DNA from: Thermodesulfovibrionales bacterium | Lineage (GTDB): Bacteria; Nitrospirota; Thermodesulfovibrionia; Thermodesulfovibrionales; SM23-35 | NCBI GenBank assembly: GCA_022865525.1 | Contig: JALHSV010000122.1 | Span: forward strand, 1 to 7,144 | DNA: 7,144 nucleotides | Direction: 5' to 3' | Shown here: one piece after another, positions 1-5,923 of the stretch | How positions within the stretch are numbered: position 1 is the stretch's first letter | Layout of the letters: every line of letters starts with the position of its first letter | The notes under the pieces: generated by a model | The model's database searches: none | What the model was told of the DNA's origin: nothing | Seen by the model: the letters and a program-made list of their open reading frames with translations, nothing else | Program-made: the position numbers and the translations under genes

Positions 1-866
1 AGCCCCTTATAGAGGGCGCCCATGATATATCCGCTTTTGCCGAGCCTTACTGCAAATGTCCCAATAATGGAAGCAATGATCGATATTCCGCCGAGGAGCA
101 TCGGGAATTCCACCCATGCGCTGTCAGCTCCGAAAACCGTCTTTGCAAGGAGCATTGCTGCAACGAGCGTAACCGTGTATGTCTCATAAAGGTCGGCTGC
201 CATTCCTGCACAGTCACCGACGTTGTCGCCAACGTTGTCTGCGATAACGGCGGGGTTTCTCGGATCATCCTCAGGTATTCCTGCCTCAACCTTACCAACG
301 AGGTCTGCGCCAACGTCAGCAGCCTTTGTGTAGATACCGCCTGCGATACGGGCAAACACGCTCATAAGTGAACATCCGAATCCGAGACCAACCAGTGCAT
401 GGAATGCCATCTCAGGGGCTGCAGACTTTGCTACAAAATAAAAACCCGCAAGTCCTATAATTCCGAGACCAACGACCATAACGCCGGTCACCGAGCCGCC
501 CTTAAAAGCAAGGCCGAGTGCAGCCTGGAGGCCCTTGTGGGCTGCCTGAGCCGTGCGCACATTGGCCCGCACCGATACCATCATGCCGATGTATCCGGCG
601 AGTGCCGAACCGACCGTGCCGATGACGAACCCTATTGCTGTCCAGATCCCGAGGAAAGACAGAAGCACCGTCAAAATTACCGCAACAATAGCGACCGTTC
701 TGTACTCGCGTGCGAGAAACGCCATTGCGCCCTCTTTTACCGCATTCGAGATCCCCTGCATCTTCTCATTTCCTGCGTCCTGTTTTGACACCCACATTGC
801 GGTCATCACAGAGTATATTACGCCTAACGCTCCGCAACCTAATGCAAAAAGTATCGTTGAACTCAT
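1..866 (-). CDS. hppA: Membrane-bound proton-translocating pyrophosphatase, N-terminal 288 residues (runs off left edge)
   Basis: Integral-membrane ion pump that hydrolyses pyrophosphate to phosphate and moves protons across the cytoplasmic membrane. The frame is open from the ATG at 866 to the window edge and gives 288 residues of a protein normally about 670-700 long. The family signature DVGADLVGKVE is at residues 184-194. It is followed by PEDDPRNPAVIADNVGDNVGD (199-218), the acidic Mg-PPi site. About seven hydrophobic helices are visible, roughly at 3-22, 56-72, 75-98, 125-148, 155-175, 225-245 and 255-273. GDCAGMAADLYETY (217-230), with its Cys219 and Glu228, resembles K+-independent H+-PPases such as that of Rhodospirillum rubrum as I remember it. 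The Ala/Lys site that decides K+ dependence lies outside the window. The start is supported by TAAGGAGGGA six nucleotides upstream. It lies 101 nt behind qmoC on the same strand. In a sulfate reducer it would consume the PPi made by ATP sulfurylase. The family call is very secure; the ion specificity is inferred. Confidence 0.96.
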   Translation of the reverse strand, partial: MSSTILFALGCGALGVIYSVMTAMWVSKQDAGNEKMQGISNAVKEGAMAFLAREYRTVAIVAVILTVLLSFLGIWTAIGFVIGTVGSALAGYIGMMVSVRANVRTAQAAHKGLQAALGLAFKGGSVTGVMVVGLGIIGLAGFYFVAKSAAPEMAFHALVGLGFGCSLMSVFARIAGGIYTKAADVGADLVGKVEAGIPEDDPRNPAVIADNVGDNVGDCAGMAADLYETYTVTLVAAMLLAKTVFGADSAWVEFPMLLGGISIIASIIGTFAVRLGKSGYIMGALYKG

Positions 867-967
867 ACTATCCCTCCTTATTAAATTTTCTCAGTTAAGT
901 GAAAAGTGAAAAAATGAATTGTTTTTACCTTCCACCTCCCTCCTTGTTGTAATTATCTTTGCAAATA
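867..967 (-). other. qmoC-hppA intergenic spacer, no terminator visible
   Basis: This 101-nt AT-rich gap separates the qmoC stop from the hppA start. I see no GC-rich stem followed by a T-run, so read-through from qmo into hppA is possible. No convincing -35/-10 pair was found either. The gap holds the hppA Shine-Dalgarno (871-878), a second purine-rich tract on the minus strand (about 929-945, AAGGAGGGAGGTGGAAGG) and a tandem 7-bp repeat (GTGAAAA twice on the plus strand, 899-912). The second tract looks like a ribosome binding site but has no normal gene behind it. Confidence 0.6.
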
Positions 968-2233
968 TTATTTAACCTCTACATCCCTTTCCGTTGCCTT
1001 TGCAAAAACCATCGCTGTTGCCCTGTAAACCATATGAGCCATCTTTGAAAATGGCGCATAAGCAAAGAGGAAAAAGACAACAACAAGATGCGAAAAATAG
1101 ATCAGATATGACAGCAATGCCAAATCTGCCAATCTGAACAGTTCTGAAAGAATGCCGGTAGCCATAACGGCAAAAATAATGTATATCAAGAGCCAGTCAT
1201 AATAACCGCCTTTCCCGGCCTTCTCCTCGTTCTTCTTCCTGTTGTTCATCACCATGAAAATGCCTATGAAAAGCCCTATCGCACTGATATTTGCAAGCCA
1301 CTTAACAGGGTCTGTCAACGGATATGGTGAGGGGCCAAGCAGCCACGAATAAGGGGTTTTCCCCATTGCATGCATTATCTCGTAACCATATAAATAAAGA
1401 ACTGCCCATGCGGTTGTGATTGCCAGACCGATGAAGCTGAATAATACCAACATATGAGCCAGTTTACGGCTTATTGTCAGATTGCATTTTTCAAAACGCT
1501 TATGCGCTAAAATTTCACCGACTGTTGAACTGATTGCACTCCCGATGCCATTTGGCCTAACCCCTGCAGCCTGCACCAGATCCTTCCAATACCGGGAAAC
1601 ACCAATGGCCAGGGAAATCACAGCAAAAAAGAAAATCGGGACAAAGACACCATCGATGTAATACGATTTTATTAATGATGAATATGCGATATCGCCTGCT
1701 TCATTCCGTATGCTTTCCAGATTCAGATGACCCAGGCCTCCAAGGATAATGAGAAAGATCACAACAGGGATTGCGAGAAGGAGACCAAGTGCCCCTGGAT
1801 TGCCGACTGCCTTCCCCAGAAAGCCGGGAACAGAGTAACGCTCGATGGACATTTTTCTTACTGCATTCAGGACTTCGCCCGGTTTTGCACCTCGCGGACA
1901 ATATGCGGTACAATCACTGCACTGATGACAAAGCCAGATATCCGGATTACCGAATAACTTGTCTTTCAGCCCCCATTGTGCATAGATCATCTCTTTTCTG
2001 GGGAACGGGTTATCCGAAGGAGTGAGATTGCATACCACCGAGCATGTTGCGCACTGATAACATTTTTTCAGAGACTCCCCGCCACCTTTTATGATTGCGT
2101 TAACAAACTGCAGATCGGGGGTCAGGGCAATGCCGGCAAATGGCTCGGGTGCCTTGGCAACCTCAACCTGAGTCTCAGGTTTTTCAGCTGTCTCTGTTTT
2201 TGTTGCTCGGGCTTCTACTTTTTCTTCTGCCAT
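968..2233 (-). CDS. qmoC: QmoC, membrane haem b / iron-sulfur subunit of the quinone-interacting oxidoreductase
   Basis: A 421-residue fusion of an HdrC-like iron-sulfur domain and an HdrE/NarI-like membrane domain. It is the subunit expected to exchange electrons with menaquinol and pass them to QmoA and QmoB. Residues 1-32 form a charged Glu/Lys/Ala/Pro-rich extension. Two [4Fe-4S] motifs of the form CX2CX2CX3C follow: Cys58, 61, 64, 68 and Cys102, 105, 108, 112 (the second ends CP). About six membrane helices lie near 148-168, 195-213, 258-283, 310-330, 345-367 and 372-393. His382 and His400 are 18 residues apart, the same spacing as the NarI haem ligands His187 and His205, so they are candidate haem b ligands; His260 is another. 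The start has GGAGG seven nucleotides upstream (2241-2245). It lies 21 nt after qmoB in the same operon. The length and domain order are normal for QmoC. Confidence 0.96.
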   Translation of the reverse strand: MAEEKVEARATKTETAEKPETQVEVAKAPEPFAGIALTPDLQFVNAIIKGGGESLKKCYQCATCSVVCNLTPSDNPFPRKEMIYAQWGLKDKLFGNPDIWLCHQCSDCTAYCPRGAKPGEVLNAVRKMSIERYSVPGFLGKAVGNPGALGLLLAIPVVIFLIILGGLGHLNLESIRNEAGDIAYSSLIKSYYIDGVFVPIFFFAVISLAIGVSRYWKDLVQAAGVRPNGIGSAISSTVGEILAHKRFEKCNLTISRKLAHMLVLFSFIGLAITTAWAVLYLYGYEIMHAMGKTPYSWLLGPSPYPLTDPVKWLANISAIGLFIGIFMVMNNRKKNEEKAGKGGYYDWLLIYIIFAVMATGILSELFRLADLALLSYLIYFSHLVVVFFLFAYAPFSKMAHMVYRATAMVFAKATERDVEVK

Positions 2234-2254
2234 ATCTATTCCTCCAATCCTATT

Positions 2255-4483
2255 CTACATTTCCTTGAAAGGATTATGCCCTATTTCCTTAACCCTTGCA
2301 ACAAAGGCATTTATCATTTCCGGAAGCTTGTCATATTCGGAAATAGCCACCTGCATCATGTTAACCCTGTCTGACTCGAGCTGCAATCTATTCAGTGTCT
2401 CCCCGATCTTTTCGAACCTAACACTTGCAAGTTCACTTCCTTTTACGAAATGACACTGGTAGTTCTCTCCGAATTTACATCCGATCAGGAGGAATCCATC
2501 AATGCCTTTTGAAAAAGCATCAGCAATCCAAACAAGGTTCACACCTCCGAGACATCTCATGGGAATAAACCTTACGCTCGGGTCGATAGTTTTGCGGTTC
2601 AGGCCTGCGGTATCCAAGGCAGGATACGCATCGTTTTCACAAACCAGGCATACGACCCTGAATTCCTCCTCTGGTACATCTATAGACTTTATTATTGAGC
2701 CGATCAGATCAACACTGTAGTCTTTAAATGATACGATTCTTTCAGGACATGCACCCATACAGGTTCCGCAACGCCTGCACCTGTTCAGCATAAACGTAGG
2801 AATACCTTTAGCATCTTCTTCGATCGCTCCAAACGGGCATTCCTCTGTACATCTCTTGCATGCTGTGCATCTGATAAGTTGAGGGTCGGGGAAAGTTAAA
2901 TCCCAGGCCCTTGGATGAACTGCCATGCCTTTAGCCACATGATCAATGCACTGTATAGCCTTAAAGGCTGCTCCGGCCGCATCTTCCTGCGACTCGGTCA
3001 TATTCATAGGCTGTCTCACAGGTCCTGCAGCATAAACACCTGTTCTTCTTGTCTCATACTGGAAACAGATGAAGTTAGAATCAGCAAATCCGACAGCACC
3101 TTCGAGGGATGGTATCTCAGGACCCTGCCTATAGTCAAGGTTTAATATAAACTCTGGTTTCGGTGTTGATTCCAGATAAGCCTTCTTTGCATCATCACCT
3201 TTTGTAGCTGCCAAGGTAAGACCGTCAAGATATTCCTGCGGAGCCCTTGTCGTAGGGACCATCCCTGTAGCAAGGACTACGAGGTCAGCCTCAACCTTTA
3301 CCTTTTCCCCAAGGAGTGTATTTTCCATCTCAACAGAGAGATTCCCGTTCCCGGCGTCAGAAACACCTTTCACATCGGCTTTCGTGAGCATAATGCCAGG
3401 ATCATTCTGGGCTTCCATGTAAAACGCCTCGAGTCTCCCCGGGGTTCTCATGTCTTTATAAAGTATCATTGCCAATGCTTCGGAATTCTGCCTGACATAC
3501 CTGGCCTGCTTCAGAGATGTTGCACAACACATGGATGAGCAGTACGGCAGATGATTTGGGTCTCTGCTTCCGGCGCACTGGATGAAGGCTACCTTTGTTG
3601 CCTCCTTACCATCGGATGGCCTTGTTATAGTGCCTTTCCTTGCTATGTCCTCAAATTCTATATTTGTTACAACATTCTTGAATTTCCCGTATCCGAGATA
3701 ATCCAGTTTTGTTGCATCGTATGGAATCCAGCCGGTAGCCATAACAATCGCCCCGATCTTTTCGGTTACAGGTCCACTGCTGGTGTTGATTGTTACATCA
3801 TACAATCCTGGCTGGCCCACTGTTTTTTCGATCTTTGAGGATTTGTAAACGGTAATATTCGGGTTGCTTTCGACCTCTTGAATAACTTTTTCGATCTCTG
3901 TATCAACGATTAAAGGCTCTTTGTAATCCCGTGTCGGGATCTTCTTGTATAATTTATTTGCAAAACCTCCCAGCTGTGGCTCCTTTTCGACGAGAACAAC
4001 CTTGTATCCGGCCTTTGCTGCTTCAAGGGCTGACGTCATTCCGGTAATGCCACCACCGATAACTAATATGGTACTACTCAGATTCTCAAGAATGGCAGGT
4101 TCCGGGAGTTCACCTTTCTGAGCCCTTACAACACCCATACTAAGGTAATCCTCGGCTAAACTCTGCGTGTCATCTGTGTTTGGAAGCTGCATCCAGGCAA
4201 CAAATTCACGGATGTTTACTCTTTCTGTCATGCAACCGGAGAAATCGAACTCCTCATATTTGACACGCGGGGAACATGCTGCTATCACAACGGTATTGAT
4301 TCCATCCTTCTTGATATCGTTTTTTATCAACTGAAGTCCGTCAGGGCTGCACAAGATATCATGGATCTTTATGTTCTCTTCTTTAACAGTTCCGGATTTC
4401 GCAGATTTCGCAAGTTTCTCTATATCAACGGAATCCCCAATCCCACAGCCTTTACAGATATATACACCGAATTTTTTATCCAT
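2255..4483 (-). CDS. qmoB: QmoB, HdrA-like flavoprotein with ferredoxin and MvhD-like domains
   Basis: A 742-residue cytoplasmic subunit of the Qmo complex, proposed with QmoA to carry electrons between QmoC and APS reductase. Domains in order: an HdrA-type N-terminal region (about 1-130) with CKGC at 10-13, Cys45, Cys70 and Cys84; an FAD-binding Rossmann motif GGGITG at 143-148, with VEKEPQLGG at 165-173; an HdrA cluster motif QCAGSRD (Cys303) followed by YCSSMCC (Cys315, 319, 320); two ferredoxin motifs, Cys539/542/545/549 and Cys569/572/575/579; and a C-terminal MvhD-like [2Fe-2S] domain with Cys612, 615, 644, 669 and 677. In methanogens MvhD is a separate protein linking hydrogenase to HdrA, so the fusion is the QmoB hallmark. 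The start follows AGGAGG by five nucleotides, and only two nucleotides separate it from the qmoA stop, suggesting translational coupling. No key residue appears lost. Confidence 0.97.
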   Translation of the reverse strand: MDKKFGVYICKGCGIGDSVDIEKLAKSAKSGTVKEENIKIHDILCSPDGLQLIKNDIKKDGINTVVIAACSPRVKYEEFDFSGCMTERVNIREFVAWMQLPNTDDTQSLAEDYLSMGVVRAQKGELPEPAILENLSSTILVIGGGITGMTSALEAAKAGYKVVLVEKEPQLGGFANKLYKKIPTRDYKEPLIVDTEIEKVIQEVESNPNITVYKSSKIEKTVGQPGLYDVTINTSSGPVTEKIGAIVMATGWIPYDATKLDYLGYGKFKNVVTNIEFEDIARKGTITRPSDGKEATKVAFIQCAGSRDPNHLPYCSSMCCATSLKQARYVRQNSEALAMILYKDMRTPGRLEAFYMEAQNDPGIMLTKADVKGVSDAGNGNLSVEMENTLLGEKVKVEADLVVLATGMVPTTRAPQEYLDGLTLAATKGDDAKKAYLESTPKPEFILNLDYRQGPEIPSLEGAVGFADSNFICFQYETRRTGVYAAGPVRQPMNMTESQEDAAGAAFKAIQCIDHVAKGMAVHPRAWDLTFPDPQLIRCTACKRCTEECPFGAIEEDAKGIPTFMLNRCRRCGTCMGACPERIVSFKDYSVDLIGSIIKSIDVPEEEFRVVCLVCENDAYPALDTAGLNRKTIDPSVRFIPMRCLGGVNLVWIADAFSKGIDGFLLIGCKFGENYQCHFVKGSELASVRFEKIGETLNRLQLESDRVNMMQVAISEYDKLPEMINAFVARVKEIGHNPFKEM

Positions 4484-4485
4484 CC

Positions 4486-5745
4486 CTACCTCCTATTCAC
4501 ACTCTGGATGCACTTGATTACTGCACCAGTAGCATCCTGAACTGATCTTGCAACGTCAGCAGGGCTCTTTAATGTTCCCACTGCATAAATTCCTTTCTTC
4601 AGTGCTGCATCATCCACGAGCCCGTCAGGTGTATATGAGATATCAGTGCCGACCTTGGAGCCTTTAGTCGTCAGCTCCATTCCGGTTGCAAGGACGACCA
4701 TGTCGAATGTCACCTTTATCTTGCCTGCTCCGTAAATATCTTCGACCTCAACAGTCACATCTTTTGTGGCGGCATCTTCAGTAATCCCTGCGACCTTACC
4801 TTTTGTAAAGATGACGTTTGGGTCATCCTTTATCTTCCAGTAAAATCTGTTTTCATAGAGTCCGGGAGTCCTGATATCTATATAAAAAATCCGGACCTTT
4901 GAATCAGGATATTGTTCTCTCATATACATCGCATGCTTTAAAGAAGCCAGGCAGCAGATGTATGAACAATATTTCAGGTGGTTTTCATCCCTCGAACCCG
5001 CACACTGGACAAATGCAATATTTTTTACTTCTTTCCCGTCAGAAGGACGGACAATCTTGCCTTGTGTGGGACCATCGACTGATGCTAACCTTTCCAGCAT
5101 CATATTTGTTATAACATTCTGCATTTTACCAGCCCCAAGAATATCAAGCTTGTTCATGTCATAAGGATTCCAGCCTGTAGCCAGAACAACCGCACCTACC
5201 TTCAGGCTGATTGTCTCAGGTTTCATATCAAGATCGATTGCAGCATATTTGCATGCCTCAAGGCAGGGTTTCATGCAGTCCTTGGGACAGGTCGCGCCGT
5301 CAATGACATACTTGAACGGAAACGCCTGTTCAAAGGGCAGGTATGCAGCCTTTGTCTTGTTCATTCCAAAATTAAAGTCATTACTTCTGTAAGACGGGCA
5401 TGCCTGAGCACAGGCATCGCATCCCACGCATTTGTCGTTTACATACCGGGGATTGAGTTTCAGTTTGACATCGAAATTCCCTTCTTCCCCGCTGATGCTT
5501 TCTACTTCAGCAAGCGTATACATGGTTACCCGCGGATTGTTTTTGATCCTCTTGAACTGTATCTCGAGACCGCAGTTCGGGGGACAGAGTTTCCAAAAAT
5601 ATTTATTAATCTGTGCTACCCTGCCGCCAAGATATGGGTTTTTCTCTACGATATAAGCTTCAAGCCCTGCTTCTGCTGCTTCTACAGCAGTTGTGAGACC
5701 GCTTATACCGCCTCCGATTACAAGAACTTTCTTATTTTCTGCCAT
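4486..5745 (-). CDS. qmoA: QmoA, HdrA-like FAD/iron-sulfur subunit of the Qmo complex
   Basis: A 419-residue soluble flavoprotein related to HdrA of heterodisulfide reductase; partner of QmoB and QmoC. The FAD-binding GGGISG is at 11-16 and VEKNPYLGGR at 33-42. CPPNC (Cys54, 58) follows. A complete ferredoxin-like CVGCDACAQACP motif gives Cys106, 109, 112 and 116, and a further cysteine group lies at Cys153, 157, 161 and 165. The HdrA cluster motif QCAGSRD (Cys248) and YCSYICC (Cys260, 264, 265) comes next, and a second nucleotide-binding part ends near GIYAVGTL (385-392). It is paralogous to QmoB, sharing QCAGSRD, the YCS-x2-CC element and RTPG, but lacks the C-terminal ferredoxin and MvhD domains. 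Length is usual for QmoA. The ATG follows AAAGGAGGG with good spacing. It is the first gene of the qmoABC unit and has its own promoter and a structured leader. The identity is secure. Confidence 0.97.
   Translation of the reverse strand: MAENKKVLVIGGGISGLTTAVEAAEAGLEAYIVEKNPYLGGRVAQINKYFWKLCPPNCGLEIQFKRIKNNPRVTMYTLAEVESISGEEGNFDVKLKLNPRYVNDKCVGCDACAQACPSYRSNDFNFGMNKTKAAYLPFEQAFPFKYVIDGATCPKDCMKPCLEACKYAAIDLDMKPETISLKVGAVVLATGWNPYDMNKLDILGAGKMQNVITNMMLERLASVDGPTQGKIVRPSDGKEVKNIAFVQCAGSRDENHLKYCSYICCLASLKHAMYMREQYPDSKVRIFYIDIRTPGLYENRFYWKIKDDPNVIFTKGKVAGITEDAATKDVTVEVEDIYGAGKIKVTFDMVVLATGMELTTKGSKVGTDISYTPDGLVDDAALKKGIYAVGTLKSPADVARSVQDATGAVIKCIQSVNRR
4489..4494 (-). promoter_or_regulatory. 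qmoB ribosome binding site inside the qmoA coding end
   Basis: The last two sense codons of qmoA are AGG AGG (Arg418-Arg419), directly followed by its TAG stop. These six bases are also a perfect Shine-Dalgarno five nucleotides before the qmoB ATG. This fixes the qmoB start and implies that ribosomes finishing qmoA can reinitiate on qmoB, which would help keep the two subunits balanced. The coupling is inferred from the layout. Confidence 0.85.
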
Positions 5746-5749
5746 AGTG

Positions 5750-5785
5750 ACCCTCCTTTAGGGCAGTAAGTCATAAAGAGAGGGT
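5750..5785 (-). promoter_or_regulatory. qmoA Shine-Dalgarno and possible anti-Shine-Dalgarno hairpin
   Basis: The qmoA ribosome binding site reads AAAGGAGGGT on the minus strand (5750-5759). Upstream, at 5775-5785, ACCCTCTCTTT can pair with all ten of those bases with a single bulged U, leaving a 15-nt loop. That fold would bury the ribosome binding site. The same upstream bases form the 3' arm of the larger leader hairpin, so the two folds exclude each other. The pairing is read directly from the bases; a regulatory effect on translation is inference. Confidence 0.5.
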
Positions 5786-5822
5786 TATACCCGAAAAAAT
5801 AACCATCTCTTTGTAACTTACT
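5765..5822 (-). promoter_or_regulatory. Long imperfect hairpin in the qmoA 5' leader
   Basis: A perfectly symmetric imperfect inverted repeat. On the minus strand AGTAAGT pairs with ACTTACT (outer 7 bp), then a U-G and an A-U pair, one C/A mismatch, AAAGAGA with TCTCTTT (7 bp), one U/C mismatch, and GGTTAT with ATAACC (6 bp), closing a 10-nt loop TTTTTCGGGT. This makes about 22 pairs with two single mismatches. It lies between the predicted transcription start and the qmoA ribosome binding site. No T-run follows on either strand, so it is not an intrinsic terminator. It could be an RNA regulatory or stabilising element, or a DNA palindrome bound by a regulator. It matches no riboswitch class I recognise. 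Confidence 0.65.
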
Positions 5823-5838
5823 CAGCCAGACGGGAAAC

Positions 5839-5857
5839 ATTATAGCACACTTGTCAA
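5839..5857 (-). promoter_or_regulatory. Extended -10 promoter for qmoABC
   Basis: The minus strand has a perfect TATAAT (5839-5844) preceded by TGC (5845-5847), giving the extended -10 motif TGnTATAAT. No -35 hexamer lies at 15-18 nt. A perfect TTGACA is present at 5852-5857 but only seven bases from the -10, too close for normal sigma-70 use. A/T-rich sequence (about 5858-5870) lies upstream. The predicted start of transcription is near 5832, giving an approximately 87-nt leader. It sits just after the aprA terminator, as expected for an independent qmo promoter. Confidence 0.65.
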
Positions 5858-5880
5858 CAAAAATCTTTTACGGGATATCT

Positions 5881-5911
5881 AAAAAAGTGGGGGAGGTTTT
5901 ACCCTCCCCCA
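5881..5911 (-). terminator. Rho-independent terminator after aprA
   Basis: On the minus strand TGGGGGAGG pairs perfectly with CCTCCCCCA (9 bp, almost all G-C) around a six-base loop GTAAAA, followed one base later by six T residues. The stem begins 12 nt after the aprA stop codon. This is a strong intrinsic terminator that should end most aprA transcripts before qmoA. Confidence 0.93.
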
Positions 5912-5923
5912 TCCCTTAAATAA

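Noticed and set aside
47..355. Minus-strand open frame inside hppA in another phase
   Set aside because: The hppA frame over the same bases carries the pyrophosphatase signature, so this is a shadow.
399..909. Open frames on the plus strand across 399-909
   Set aside because: They lie opposite the well-conserved hppA frame, have biased composition, and encode nothing recognisable.
899..912. Tandem GTGAAAA repeat as a meaningful repeat element
   Set aside because: Only two 7-bp copies in an A-rich spacer; too short to support a function.
1727..2374. Plus-strand frames opposite qmoC and the qmoB end
   Set aside because: They lack ribosome binding sites and recognisable domains and lie fully antisense to conserved genes.
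5765..5822. Leader hairpin as an intrinsic terminator or attenuator
   Set aside because: No T-run follows either end, the stem is A/T-rich, and the ribosome binding site lies immediately downstream.
5829..5857. Classical -35/-10 promoter using TTGACA
   Set aside because: Seventeen bases downstream of TTGACA there is no -10-like hexamer (CCCGTC), so TTGACA is not used in the usual way.
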